From positions 58,557,812 through 58,621,811 of the forward strand of contig CM075760.1 of assembly GCA_037974335.1 (NCBI GenBank): DNA of 64,000 bases, read 5' to 3'. Every line of letters starts with the position of its first letter. Within the stretch, counting starts at the first letter, position 1. This DNA is from Prionace glauca (Eukaryota > Chordata > Chondrichthyes > Carcharhiniformes > Carcharhinidae). The notes below the pieces were generated by a model, which saw only the letters and a program-made list of their open reading frames with translations, searched no databases and was not told the origin of the DNA. The position numbers and the translations under genes were made by a program. Positions 9,605-20,925 of the stretch are shown one piece after another.

Positions 9605-10153
9605 CTAATATTTATGTTGGTATGCTCGCTGGTGTTTCAGCAGGTGGGATGACTGAGTGAATCTCTTCCCACACTCGAAGCAGATGAATGGCCTCTCCCC
9701 GGTGTGAGTGCGCTGGTGTACAGTAAGATGAGATGATTGTCTGAACCCAGTCCCACACTGAGAGCACCTGAATGGTCTCTCATCAGTGTGAACACGTTGA
9801 TGGTACATTAGTTCCTGACAATTTTTATAACACTTCTCGCAGTCCAGACATTTAAAAGGTCTGTCCTCACTGTGAATACTTTGGTGTGTCATCAGGTTTG
9901 ATGAATTAATGAATCCCTTCCCACACACACAGCAGGTGAATGGCCTCTGTCCTGTGTGACCACGCTGATGAATTTCCAGCTGTGACGGGTAATCGAATCC
10001 CTTCCCACATTCCCCACATTTCCATGGCTTCTCCCTGTTGTGACTGCATTTGTGTCTTGACAGGCCGGATGATTGACTGAAGTCTCGCGCACACACAGAA
10101 CATGTGTATGGTTTCTGTCCACTGTGAATGGTGCTTTTTCCTTCCATGTTCAA
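9605..10153 (-). CDS. C2H2 zinc-finger protein, six fingers (last one degenerate)
   Basis: A single open exon of 182 codons encodes tandem C2H2 fingers with TGERPF-type linkers, the arrangement of DNA-binding poly-zinc-finger transcription regulators. Fingers begin at YTCSVC, WKCGEC, FTCCVC, FKCLDC, FRCSQC and FICFEC. In the sixth the final histidine of the pattern is replaced by tyrosine (HQRAYQH). The first finger has an unusual linker after it (NREKPW). The ATG at 10153 lies in a conserved non-finger stretch (compare ccttccacattcaaa at about 16846), so upstream exons are likely but no KRAB or SCAN domain is visible. It neighbours two related zinc-finger units on the right, consistent with a tandem cluster. 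A target is not predictable by eye. Confidence 0.75.
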   Translation of the reverse strand: MNMEGKSTIHSGQKPYTCSVCARDFSQSSGLSRHKCSHNREKPWKCGECGKGFDYPSQLEIHQRGHTGQRPFTCCVCGKGFINSSNLMTHQSIHSEDRPFKCLDCEKCYKNCQELMYHQRVHTDERPFRCSQCGTGFRQSSHLTVHQRTHTGERPFICFECGKRFTQSSHLLKHQRAYQHKY

Positions 10154-10796
10154 AATCCAATGATATTCCGGTTACGATAAATTAGGTGATCCATTAGATC
10201 CTGACGTTTGGTTTGAGCTTCCTGATTGCAAATTCACTTCTTCTGAAACAGAAAAACTGAGAGTGAAGCCACAAAAACAGGTTGTGAAATTGAGCTGAAT
10301 GAATCTTGTAATTTGTGGGGCCGGCACTAGGAGTGAGTGACCATGAAAACTGCTGGATTGTCATAAATGTAACAACTGGTTCATTATATCCTTCAGGAAA
10401 GGGAACTTGCTACCCTGTCTGAGCCGATACACGATCCAGTATCGATGGAAGGGAATAAGAGGGAGAGAGGGGGAGTAGAAGAAGCAGAGGATGAAGAAGA
10501 GGGATTTTTCTGTTTTTGCAGCTTAATCAGAACTCTGGCAGCATCATGTAAATGCTCAACCTCCACCATTTACAATGACCAGGGTATTAGATGTATGAGA
10601 AGGCTGTCACCTCTGAGTTCCTCTCCAACTCACACATCGTTCTGACTTGTCTGACATCTAATACCGGAATATCAGGAATTTTCTCTTATTTAAATATTGA
10701 GAAAGTTGAAGCCACTCTTTCCAGTTCCCACTCCAAACTTCATTCCCTAACTACTGACACCATCGCTCTCACTGCCAACTATCTGAGGCCAACTCT

Positions 10797-11098
10797 GTGG
10801 ACGGCACGGTGGCACAGTGATTAATGCTGCTGCCTCACAGTGTCAGGAACCTGGGTTCAATTCTTGGCTTGGGTGACTGTCTGTGTGGAATTTGCACATT
10901 CTCCTTGTGTTTGTGAGGGTTTCCTCCAGTGCTTGTTTCCTCCCACAGTCTGAAAGACGTGCTGGTTAGGTGCATTGGCTGTGCAAAATTCTCCCTCAGG
11001 GTAAACCGAACAGGCACCGGAATGTGGTGACTCGGGGATTTTTACATTAACTTCATTGCAGTGTTAATGTAAGCCTACTTATGACACTAATAAATAAC
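10797..11098 (+). mobile_element. tRNA-derived SINE (HE1-like), near complete
   Basis: It begins 'ggacggcacggtggcacagt' and carries the B-box-like 'gggttcaattcttggcttgg' and the 3' tail 'cttcattgcagtgttaatgt' ending in aataaataacc. Confidence 0.8.
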
Positions 11099-11279
11099 CA
11101 GGTTGTTCATAACTATGATGTTATATAACCATGGCTGAGGGGCTGACAGTTGTTGTGCTGCATCAGTGAGAAATTGGAAGTGAAAGAGTGAAGCAGTTTG
11201 ATGGGCAAGTTCACGTTCTGTCACTGGGAGGAGTTTCAAAATTATTGGCCTCAACAAGAATGGCATCTGTGCATGTGTC

Positions 11280-11367
11280 CTACTGCATTAGCGTAGATTA
11301 AAGAGATATGTATTATCTGGAGACGATACACATCTCTTTAACCTATGCTAATGCTACCTCCACTCAC
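11280..11367 (+). mobile_element. Penelope-like 3' UTR, left piece
   Basis: It matches the 3' UTR of the Penelope-like copy at 3330-3400 (gagacaatacacatctcttta, then ccactcaca). The element is interrupted by the CR1 at 11368-12974 and resumes at 12975. Confidence 0.7.
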
Positions 11368-12974
11368 ACAGACTGGAGGGGCTGATTGTGGACAAGTCCC
11401 CAGGACCGGATGGAATGCATCCGAGGGTTCTGAAAGAAATGGCGGAGGTGATACTGGATGCCTTGGTGGTTATTTTCCAGACGTCGCTGGATTCCGGGGA
11501 AGTGCCGGAAGATTGGAAAACGGCTAATGTTACGCCGTTGTTTAAGAAGGGTGCCAGGCAAAAGGCGGGGAATTATAGGCCGGTTAGTTTAACGTCTGTG
11601 GTAGGTAAAATGTTAGAATCCGTCATTAAGGAGGAAATAGCGAGGCATCTTGAGGGGAATTGCTTGAGAGGGCGGACGCAACACGGTTTCATTAAAGGGA
11701 AGTCGTGTCTGACAAATTTACTGGAGTTCTATGAGGATGTGTCTAGGGCAGTGGATAGAGGAGAGCCGGTGGACGTGGTCTTTCTGGATTTTCAGAAGGC
11801 GTTTGACAAGGTACCTCACAAGAGGTTATTGCAGAAGGTCAGGGGACATGGAGTTGGGGGTAGGGTGTTAGCGTGGATAGAGGATTGGTTGTCAAATAGG
11901 AGGCAGAGAGTGGGGGTCAATGGGTGCTATTCGGATTGGCGGTTGGTGACTAGTGGAGTGCCCCAGGGGTCGGTGCTGGGGCCTCAGCTATTTACCATTT
12001 ATATAGATGTTCTGGAGGAGGGAACCGAGTGCAGGGTGTCGAAATTTGCTGATGACACCAAGACTGGGGGAAAGGCAAATTGTGCGGAGGGTGTGGAGAG
12101 TCTGCAGAAGGATCTAGATAGGCTGGGCGAATGGGCCAGGAAATGGCAAATGGAATTTAATGTTGGCAAGTGTGAGGTGGTCCACTTTGGTAGGAGGAAT
12201 GGTAGGAAGGACTATTACTTACGTGGCGAAAAACTGCAGCAGGCGACGGTGCAGAGGGACCTCGGGGTCCTTGTGCATGAGTCGCAAAAACCCAGCTTGC
12301 AGGTGCAGCAGGTGGTCAGGAAGGCGAATGGGATGTTGGCCTTCATAGCGAGGGGAATTGAATATAAAAGTAGGGAGGTCTTGCTGCAGCTGTATAGGGC
12401 ATTGGTGAGGCCGCAGCCGGAGTACTGTATGCAGTTTTGGGCGCCGCACCTGCGCAAGGATATTTTGGCCCTGGAGGGAGTGCAGAGGAGGTTTACTAGG
12501 CTGATACCGGAGTTGAGGGGATTGAGTTATGAGGAAAGGCTGAATAAACTAGGCTTGTACTCGTTAGAGTTTAGAAGAATGAGGGGAGATCTCATTGAGA
12601 CGTATAAGATGATGAATGGGATGGATAGGATAGAGGTGGAGAGACTCTTCCCGCTCAAAAAAGACAGTAGGACTAGGGGGCACAGCCTCAAGATAAAGGG
12701 GAGGCGGTTTAGAACAGAGTTGAGGAGGAACTTCTTCACTCAAAGGGTGGTGAATCTCTGGAATTCTCTGCCCGTTGAAGTGGTGGAGGCTGCCTCGCTA
12801 AATATTTTTAAGAAACGGGTTGATGGGTTTTTGATAAGAGAAGGGATTAAGGGTTATGGGGAGAGGGCGGGAAGGTGGAGCTGAGCCACGACAGATCAGC
12901 CATGATCTTATTGAATGGCGGGGCAGGCTCGAAGGGCTAGATGGCCTACTCCTGCTCCTATTTCTTATGTTCTT
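11368..12974 (+). mobile_element. CR1 LINE, 5'-truncated, RT domain to 3' end
   Basis: An open frame of 498 codons (from the ATG at 11388 to 12884) covers most of the RT and its C-terminal part: MDKSPGPDGMHPRVLKEM, NYRPVSLTSVVGKMLE, FLDFQKAFDKVPHKR, GVPQGSVLGPQLFTIYI and FADDTK. The residue after IYID is V where the intact copy has D. The endonuclease is absent, so the copy cannot mobilise itself. The 3' UTR ends with 'tttcttatgttctta', the tail repeat of this CR1 subfamily. The frame is otherwise intact and very similar to the copy at 26.3-29.4 kb, so the insertion is recent. It is inserted into a Penelope-like 3' UTR. Confidence 0.9.
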
Positions 12975-13205
12975 AAGACTTGAATAGCAGGTTAGCTGCA
13001 AAGACTTGCATTCTAATCAGTATTCTGTAAACTGTGTGTGTCTCTGTACGCCCTTCTCTGATCAGAACCTTCCACACACCCGATGAAGGAACACCGTTTC
13101 CGAAAGCTTGTGGGATTACTATCAAATAAACTGGTTGGACTTAAACTTAGTGTTGAGACTTCTTACTGTGTTTACCCCAGTCCAATGCCAGCATTTCTAC
13201 ATTAG
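12975..13205 (+). mobile_element. Penelope-like 3' UTR, right piece
   Basis: It continues the element broken at 11367: 'gacttgaatagcaggttagc', then 'ccgatgaaggaacaccgttt' and 'tggttggacttaaacttagt'. The final stretch (13160-13195) is the one found inverted at the 5' edge of the copy at 2565. Confidence 0.7.
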
Positions 13206-14160
13206 AACAGAATCCAGACAGAGGAGAGGAAGGCAGAAAACTGGGAGTGGAGGAAAGAAATGGTGAGATGGGTTTAGATTTCAGCCTAGGGAGGAAGTAG
13301 AGTGTGTGAGGCGGGGATTTACAGATTTGGGGGTACAAAGAGGAAAAAATGTTCCACATAAACTCGAATTATTTGTTCAGGATTTCTATCCTGGACTGAC
13401 AGTGATGGATTTTTGAAACTGCTTTTACAGTGGTTGACAAGATGAGGATTTGCACACAGGAAACTCAAACCAAGACAAATATCACTTTGCGATTTCTATT
13501 GTGCATTGACAGCAATGGGTTTTGTTTACAGAGATTGAAGGGGTTGGACAATTTCCCTTTAAAAAATAAGGGATTAAACAGTGACCTAATAGTCTTTTTA
13601 AATGATCAGGTTTTTGGACAAGGGAGATGTGGAGAAAATACTTCCATTTAAGAGAGTCCAAAACTAGTGACCACCAATAAGCAGAGTGATAAATACATGA
13701 GTTACTAATCAATCCAAGATGAAGATGAGGACAAATTTCTTTACTCACAGGTTGAGAATGTGGAACTCATTAATACCGGAAGCAGTTGAGGAAATTGTTG
13801 AGCTGTTGTCAGAAGGAAAATATATAAGACCATAAAATGTAGGAGCACAACTGGGCCATTTGGCCTATTGTGTTTACTCCACTATTCAATCATGGCTGAT
13901 AAGTTTATCACCCCCCCATTCTCCTGCCCTTTCTCTATAACCTTTGATGCCTTTACCAATCAAGAACTCGATGGGCCGAAGGGCCTGTTTCTGCACTGTA
14001 GGGTTCTATTCTATTAACCTTTCTATTTTAAATGTACTCAATGACCTAGTCTCCACAGCCTTCTACGACACTGAATCCCATAGATTCACCACCCTCTGGC
14101 TGGAGAAATTCATGACAAACGCATCAGAGAAAAAGAAATAGAAAGGTCAGCTGAAAGACT
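13206..14160. other. Intergenic stretch with old CR1 remnants
   Basis: 13206-13550 shows nothing I can recognise. Around 13560-13820 there are decayed plus-strand CR1 remnants (ttctttactcacaggttgag resembles the FFTxRL... region), and 13820-14130 holds a decayed minus-strand CR1 3' part ('tgggccatttggcctattgt'). No gene is supported. Confidence 0.45.
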
Positions 14161-14174
14161 GAGATGTGGTAGAT

Positions 14175-14490
14175 AGAATTTATAGCATTGTTACAATGTA
14201 GAAAGAGGCCATTTGGCCCATTGAGTCTGCACCAATCATAATCCCACCCAGAAGCTATACTCATAACCCCACTTATTTACCCTGGTCGTCCCCCTGACAG
14301 TAAGGGACAATTTGGCATGAATAATCAACCTATCCTGCATTTTTTGGAAGAAACCAGAGCTCCCAAAGGAAATCCACACAGACACGGGAACAAAGTGCAA
14401 ACTCCACACAGTCACCTAAGGCTGGAATCAAACCCAAGTCCCTGACATGTGAGGCAGCAGTGCTAACCATCGAGCCGCCCGTGATGGGCT
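14175..14490 (-). mobile_element. tRNA-derived SINE (HE1-like), diverged
   Basis: It is a minus-strand copy with the head at the right ('gatggttagcactgctgcct' on the minus strand) and body motifs ccaaattgtcccttact. It is more diverged than the other copies. Confidence 0.65.
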
Positions 14491-15030
14491 AAGAGGAGAT
14501 GTGTCGAGGATAAACAACAGCAGGTTACTTGGACCAAATGGCCTGTTTGTGTCTTAAGCTTGAAGTAATTCAATTTAAACTCTTTTCACAGAATATTTGC
14601 AGATTGGAAATTCAAACCAAAAATCACATCAAGATTGGTCAAAGTCACTTGATTCATCAGGAGCTAAATATCATCAGCCTATGGATGTGGAAAGATAAAT
14701 ATTGTCTGTTTCATCTTTGGGAAATGATTCAAATATCAGTGTGACTGGAAAAGCACCGAGACACACACATCTAAGCAATTTTCCACAGTTTTCTGGAACA
14801 GAGCTTTAACCAGTCATAAAGCATGAAAAGAAATTGCACATTTACATCAGGACACACCGTACTCATGTTGTGTGTGTGGGGATCAGGCTTCAACTGATTA
14901 CCAAATGAAAAAAGGAACAGCAACAGACCATTCGGCCCCATGAGTCTGCTCTGCCATTTAATAACATCATGGCTGATCTGATAGTGACTTCAAATCTCAC
15001 TCCACCTACACCCAATAACCTGCCGTTAAC

Positions 15031-15776
15031 GATGGAGAAACCATGGAAATGTGGAGACTGTGGGAAGGAATTTAATTACCCGTCTGAATTGGAAACTCAT
15101 CGACATATCCACCCTGGGGAGAGACCATTCACCTGCTCTGTGTGTGGGAAGGGATTCACTCAGTCATCCAGCCTGTACACACACCAGCATGTCCATACTG
15201 GTGAGAGGCCATTCACCTGTCTTTAATGTGGGAAGGGATTTAATGCCTTATCAAACCTCCGGACTCACCACCAAGTTCACTCTGATCAGAGACCGTTTAG
15301 ATGTTGAGCGTGGGAAGGATTTTAAAAGCAGAAAGGATTTATTGATTCATCAATGCACTCACACTGGGGAGAGGCCATTCATCTGCTCTCTCTGTGGGAA
15401 GGGATTCACTTGATTAGCTCACCTTCTGAGACACCATCGAGTTCACACGGGGGAGAGGCCGTTCACCTGCCCTGTGTGTTGTCAGGAATTCATTGATACA
15501 TCCGACCTCCTGATACACTGGCGAGTTCACACTGGAGAGAGACCTTACACTTGCCTCCTGTGCAGCAAGAGATTCACTCAGTCATCCCACCTGACTACAC
15601 ACCAACTTGTTCACACTGATCAGAGACCCTTTGAATGTTCTGATTGTGAGAAGAGATTTAACAGTAAACAGAATCTGCTGAAACACCAGCGAGTTCACAC
15701 TGGGGAAAGGCCGTTCAACTGTTCCATGTGTGGGAAGGGATTTACTCAGTCAAACAACCTGCTGAAACACCAGTAA
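15031..15776 (+). pseudogene. C2H2 zinc-finger pseudogene, about nine fingers
   Basis: The plus strand encodes fingers starting WKCGDC, FTCSVC, then after an in-frame TAA (15224-15226) [18 protein letters not shown], and further ones including FICSLC, FTCPVC, YTCLLC, FECSDC and FNCSMC. The reading frame is broken by the TAA, a frameshift in the fourth finger near 15300 and a TGA near 15411. The last finger ends HQ followed by TAA. This is a once-functional member of the local cluster: the finger sequence and linkers match the intact gene at 17638-18570. A possible upstream ATG lies at 14969, but that part is repeat-derived ('ttcggccccatgagtctgct'), so I start at 15031 where zinc-finger similarity begins. 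Confidence 0.8.
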
Positions 15777-17630
15777 GTTCACAGGCGAATGCAGGGGTTG
15801 GATTCTGCTGTTATTGCTGCTGTTAATCACATCCAGGACTGAATGATGCCGAAATGCCTGTTTCCAGTGACGTTCCACAGTTTTCTGATGTGTCAATAAT
15901 TTGGGTTTAACTGTATAGAAAATGATTAAGTTTGTATATGATATAAAAGTAGCTGACAGTTGAAGATAAAGTTAGCAGGGCTGTGGGGAAAGGGGAGTGG
16001 GGCTGATGGGCAGCTCTTTCAAATTTGTGACCACAACTCCATAAGGCAGCTGTACATTGATTGGAGAAAGACTGACGTCCAAATTCCCGAGAAGTTGTGG
16101 CAAACCAGAATAAAACATTGCTTCAGCTTCAACTAGAACATTGTGGCCAACTCCGGATAGATCGCTATAGGGAGGAGGTGAAGACATTGTAGAGGATGCA
16201 GAAAAAATTCATGAGATTGGATCCAGGGATGAGAAACTTCAGTTATGAGGGTGGAGGATGAGGCCAGGGAGTGACTAAGGGAAAGGCCAGGAGTGACCAA
16301 AGGAATGGTCAGGGAGCAACGAGGCTGAGGAAAGGGACTGGCTGTGTCACTCTCTCAGAAAGCTGGTGTGGGTGTGAACACGATGGGCTGAACAAACCTC
16401 TTCATTTGCTGTCATCGTTCTATAACTCTGAAGGCTCTGAGGAAAAGGGATGAACTGGCAGCTCCTTCAGAGATGATCCTGGCCTTACAATGCAGCTGTA
16501 CATTGACAGGACACAGTCACAGTGATCATGCTGAGTATATCCCTCATCAGGGGGACCACTGTGGAATTCTGCAGCCTCTCTATTTAAATAAAATGCTGAT
16601 TTTCTATTCTTCCCAACAATGTGGACAATCTTTTCCCCCAAGTCATATTTTATCATTCCCACATTCCCATTTACTTACCCTATAGTATGATGTATTTTCA
16701 GGCTGTATAACTGGTTAAAACTCTTTCCACACTCAGTTCACTGGAACACTCTCACTAGGGTGTGTGTGTGTCTCGGTGCTTTTCCAGTCACAATTATATC
16801 TGAAATCTTTTCCCAGGGACAGAATAGATGTAACATTGTTCCTTCCACATTCAAAGACCAATGATGTTCAGGGCTGTTACAGGGTTTCTTTCAGAGATGA
16901 ACTATTGCCAAAACTTTAGCTAATACAAAGACTTGTGACACAGCATCCCGGTGAAAGGCATTTTTATTGACCAATGTGAGACAAAACACCTGGAAAACGT
17001 GTACGAGGAAGGCCCAAGATGGCACAGGTGGATAATATCAGAATGTGGACTGGCCTCTCGATGGGACAGACAATGAGAGCAGCTGAGAAATCAGTGAAGA
17101 AAGACTGTTCAGAGTGCAGCTAACCTCTGAACGAGGAGGGATAAAGGACAAGGGACCTGCAATGGTAGGAAAAGAATTATTTACTATCTAGAATAAAATT
17201 AATCTACAATATAGAAACTAGGAGCAGGCCATTCGAGTCTGCTCCGCCATTCAATACAATCATGGCTGATCCTCTATCTCAATGACATGTTCTCCCCATA
17301 CTGCTTGAAGCCATTAAAATCTAAAAAAACCTACCTCTTCCTTGAACATATTCAGTGACTTGGATTCCACAGCCTTCGGTGATAGAGAATTCCATAAGTT
17401 CACTACCCTTTGAGTTAATAATTTTTTTCCTCATCTCAGTCTCATCTGACATCTGCTTTTGTGGATTATTTCAGTGGGAATGTGCTCTCGCTCAAAGGGA
17501 ATCAGCCACTGGAATTAAAATTGAGAGACCAGCCAGTCCAACAGCAAGAAATCTTCTGATTCTCCCACTTCACCAACAGTCAGAATGAAAATAGTTCAAT
17601 CTTGGATATGATTAACAGCCAAATCTAACC
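15777..17630. other. Intergenic, with zinc-finger and CR1 remnants
   Basis: 15777-16130 shows nothing recognisable. 16130-16270 is a decayed CR1 piece. 16700-16860 on the minus strand is a degraded zinc-finger remnant with its upstream flank: 'ctctttccacactcagttca' on plus, and gtgcttttccagtcacaat, a motif also seen just 5' of the fingers at 14730-14750 and 18590-18610. 17190-17430 is an old minus-strand CR1 3' part. Confidence 0.5.
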
Positions 17631-17637
17631 ACGGTCA

Positions 17638-18570
17638 TCACTTGTGAACTCGCTGATGTCTCAGCAGATGGGATGACTGAATGAATCCCTTCCCACAGTC
17701 AGAGCAGGTAAATGGTCTCTCCCCAGTGTGAACTCGCTGATGTGTCAGTAGGTTGGATGACCGATTGAATCTCTTTCCACACACGGAGCAGGTAAATGGT
17801 TTCTCCCCGGTGTGAACTCGCTGGTGTGTCAGCAGGGTAGATAAATCACTGAATCCCTTCTCACACTCTGAGCAGGTAAAAGGCCTTTCCCTCTCCCCGC
17901 TGTGAATTTGCTGGTGTCTCAGCAGGTTGGCTAACTGAGAGAATCCCTTCTCACAATTGGAGCAGGAGAATGGCCTCTCCCCCGTGTGAACTCGCTGGTG
18001 TGTCAGCAGGGTGGAGGAATCTCCGAATCCTTTCCCACACGCAGAGCAGATGAATGGCCTCTCCCCAGTGTGAACTCGCTGATGTGCCAGCAGATCAGAT
18101 GAATCTCTGAATCCTTTCCCACACTCTGAGCAGGTGAATGGTCTCTCCCCAGTGTGAATGCGGTGATGTCTCTGCAGACTGGATAACCGCGTGAATCCCT
18201 TCCCACAGTCAGAACAAGTGAACAGCCTCTCCTCAGTGTGAACTTGCTGGTGTGCCAGCAGGGTGGATGAATCTCTGCATCTTTTCCCACACACTGAGCA
18301 GATGAATGGTCTCTCCCCAGAGTGAACTCGACGGTGTCTCATTAGATTGGATGAAATACTAAATTTCTTCCCACAATCAGAGCAGTTGAATGGCTTCTCC
18401 CCAGTGTGAACTCGCTGGTGTGTAAGCAGATCGGATGAATTAGTAAATCTCTTCCCACACTGATAACAGGTGAATGGCCTCTCCCCAGAGTGACTGCGTC
18501 GATGTGTTTCCAGCTCAGATGGGGATCTGAATCCCTTTCCACAATCCCCACATTTCCACGGTTTTCCCAT
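17638..18570 (-). CDS. C2H2 zinc-finger protein, eleven intact fingers
   Basis: An uninterrupted 310-codon exon encodes eleven consecutive C2H2 fingers (WKCGDC, FTCYQC, FNCSDC, FICSVC, FTCSDC, FTCSEC, FICSAC, FSCSNC, FTCSEC, FTCSVC, FTCSDC) joined by TGERPF/TGEKPF linkers. One linker is lengthened by two residues (SGERERPF) before finger nine. Such proteins bind DNA in the nucleus with about one finger per three bases. The frame starts at [10 protein letters not shown] at 18570. Conserved sequence upstream of it and a splice acceptor near 18612 suggest this is the last exon, fed by the exon at 19273-19389 and the CpG promoter at 20.6-20.9 kb. No KRAB, SCAN or BTB domain is visible. Confidence 0.85.
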   Translation of the reverse strand: MGKPWKCGDCGKGFRSPSELETHRRSHSGERPFTCYQCGKRFTNSSDLLTHQRVHTGEKPFNCSDCGKKFSISSNLMRHRRVHSGERPFICSVCGKRCRDSSTLLAHQQVHTEERLFTCSDCGKGFTRLSSLQRHHRIHTGERPFTCSECGKGFRDSSDLLAHQRVHTGERPFICSACGKGFGDSSTLLTHQRVHTGERPFSCSNCEKGFSQLANLLRHQQIHSGERERPFTCSECEKGFSDLSTLLTHQRVHTGEKPFTCSVCGKRFNRSSNLLTHQRVHTGERPFTCSDCGKGFIQSSHLLRHQRVHK

Positions 18571-19081
18571 GGTGTGGGTGTCTGAGTCTCAGTGCTTTTC
18601 CTGTCACACTAATGGTAAAATGGGTGATGATTTTCCCTGTCCTAACGAATGACTCTGTCAGAGCTTGATGTGAAATTTCGTTTGAGATTTCTCATGGCAA
18701 ATCCTCCCCTTTTAATACCCTGTAAAAGGAGTTTACAAATGTCACCACTGTCAATACAGCTCAGAAACTGAGAACAGACAATTCTAGTTGCTGTGGAACA
18801 CTCTTTCCTCACTGACTTAGAGTGAATAATGAATTTGAAACATCTTTGCGAGCCAGCAAATCAATCAAAATGCTCACAAAGGAGTGGAATTTATCTCCAG
18901 ATGTATGGAAATCAGAAATAGTGAAATTATGTTCAACTCGGACAGAATTTTAAGAATCTGTGGAACCCCTACAGTGCAGACTATTCAACCCATCAAGTCT
19001 GCATCAATGATTCGATGAATGAACATGGTTCATTCCTGAATGTGATTTCACAGCAGCAAAACAGAAGAATCCAACCCCTGT

Positions 19082-19200
19082 AACCACTTGTGAACTCACT
19101 GGTGTCTCAGCAGCTGGATGACCGACTGAATTCCTTCCCACACACAATGCAGATGAACAGCATCTCCCCAGTGTGAACTCACTGGTGAATCACACCAACC
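19082..19200 (-). pseudogene. Zinc-finger remnant (one to two fingers)
   Basis: The minus strand has the HTSEFTLG-like linker remnant and 'tcatctgcattgtgtgtggg', typical of a C2H2 finger, with deletions between finger motifs. It is probably left from a tandem duplicate of the neighbouring gene. Confidence 0.6.
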
Positions 19201-19272
19201 CCAGAGCCATGAAACCTCTTTAAGACAACGGAACAAACTCTAAACGAGAGATGAATGCACAATAATACTCAC

Positions 19273-19389
19273 CTCTGGAACAATTTGACTGTTTTCAAAT
19301 TTAAAACCTCCTGCTGGACCCTGCAGCTGGAAAGATGTCAGAAGCACTGGAGTCAGAGAACAACTGGAGTCTTCAAATCTTCTAATTCC
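19273..19389 (-). CDS. Candidate upstream exon of the eleven-finger gene
   Basis: On the minus strand there is a good acceptor (tcctttcacag|GGAATTAGA) and a strong donor (CCAGAG|GTGAGT) enclosing 117 bases, with one frame open throughout (GIRRFEDSS..., ...GGFKFENSQIVPE). It lies between the CpG promoter and the finger exon in the right order and strand. Similar acceptor sequence recurs at 18690-18740 ('gtaaaaggagtttacaaatg'), consistent with duplicated exons in the cluster. It may be 5' UTR rather than coding. Confidence 0.4.
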
Positions 19390-19639
19390 CTGTGAAAGGA
19401 GATTACAAGAGTTATGTGTCAACGGTGGTTAGAGATTAAGAGATAAACATTTTTGTTGGTTTGAGATTGCTGTGTATAAATCCTCCCCTTCTAACTGAAA
19501 AAAGGAGTTTCCAAAATCCATTAGTTAGTCTAGAATATAAATTCATAACATCCTTTCCTCCTGTTTCCAAGCATAGGATTATTTTAGATTGAAATGCTGA
19601 CATTGGTTGCAGTTCAGACAAGATCTTCTAAGATAATTC

Positions 19640-19990
19640 CTGGCATAAAGGAATTTGTTTATGAAGGAAAGGTTGACACGATGTGTCTGTACTCATTGGA
19701 TTTTAGATAAATGAGAGGAGATCTAACTGAAGCATATATGATTCTGAGGGTGCTTGACAGGGTAAGTGCTGAAAGGATGTTTCCCTTCAACAGGTAATCA
19801 AAAATTGCTGGGACAGTTTTAAAAAAGGGACAGAAACGAGGAGCAATTTCATCTCTCAGATGGCCAGTAGCCCATGGAATTCTCTGCCCCAGTGGGCTGT
19901 GGAGACTGGTCATGTATTTAAGGCTGTGTTCTCACCATTTCACCAACAAGGGAGTTAAGGGTTAGGAAGGCTGGAGGAAAATTGACTTAT
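19640..19990 (+). mobile_element. Old CR1 remnant
   Basis: It retains 'atgtgtctgtactcattgga' (LYSLDF...), 'gaggagatctaactgaagca' (RGDLTEA) and 'cccatggaattctctgcccc' (WNSLP), the C-terminal CR1 landmarks. The frames are broken. Confidence 0.6.
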
Positions 19991-20206
19991 GATAATGACC
20001 AGATGAGCTCTGACAAAGGATCATCCAGACTTGAAACTTTAGCTCTAGTCTCTCCACAGATGTTGTCACACCAGAGATTTTCCAGCATTTTCTTGATCAG
20101 ATGAGCCATGAGTTTATTGATTCGCAGAGCAACCTTGATGGATTGAATGGCCTCTTCCTGCTCCTAATTCTGATAATGTTTTTCTTCTGTTACTCGAATG
20201 GCCGCA

Positions 20207-20578
20207 CATTCCCCCTGCAGCACCTTCCCCCAGGAAAGGGAGCATCCATTAACCCGCCCTGTCAGTCAGTGACTCAAACATTCCCCCTGCAGCACCTTCC
20301 CCCTGGGGAAAGGGAGCATCCATTAACCCGCCCTGTCAGTCAATTACTCAAACATTCCCCCTGCAGCACCTTCCCCCGGGAAAGGGAGCATCCATTAACC
20401 CGCCCTGTCAGTCAGTGACTCAAACATTCCCCCTGCAGCACCTTCCCCCTGGGGAAAGGGAGCATCCATTAACCCGCCCTGTCAGTCAATGACTGAAACA
20501 TTCCCCCTGAAGCACCTTCCCCCTGGGGAAAGGGAGCATCCATTAACCCGCCCTGTCAGTCAATGACTCAAACATTCT
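20207..20578. repeat. 74-bp tandem repeat, five copies
   Basis: The unit starts 'acattccccctgcagcacct' and ends 'gtcagtcaatgactcaa'. Five copies differ by few bases. It directly abuts the CpG-rich promoter, and each unit holds a ccaggggg/ggaaaggga inverted motif and an AP-1-like TGACTCA. Confidence 0.9.
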
Positions 20579-20584
20579 CTCACC

Positions 20585-20925
20585 CAAATCCTAAAGCTCC
20601 GCCCACTGGCTGTCCGCGCATGCGCTGTGCTCCGCGCTGAACAAAGATGGCGGCCGCGGCACTGGGCCGGATCCCGGATAAAATCCCCGGAACTGCAAAC
20701 CCGGGACCCGCAGGCTCTTATTCAGGCCTTGCGGCCTACAGCGGGTGTTCATGAAGCCTCCGTTCTCTCCCCACCCCGGCTCCCGGCTCCATTCCTCCCT
20801 CCGCCCCACCGACTCTCACCCGCTGAAAGAAGCATTTCCCGCACTCGCAGGGCTCCGAGCAAAGTGACACTGCGCATGCCCCGATACAGCACTGCGCCTG
20901 CGCACTGGCCTCCTGTGGAGTGAAT
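20585..20925. promoter_or_regulatory. CpG-rich promoter with NRF1- and YY1-like motifs
   Basis: CpG density is far above the surroundings. Motifs include gcgcatgcgct (20616-20626, NRF1 type), aagatggcggccgcgg (about 20645, YY1 type), ctgcgcatgcc (20870) and ctgcgcctgcgcac (20896). A minus-strand donor-like site (AGCG|GGTGAGAGT near 20820) suggests a first exon read toward the zinc-finger gene at 17638-18570. Assignment to that gene is by position. Confidence 0.6.
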
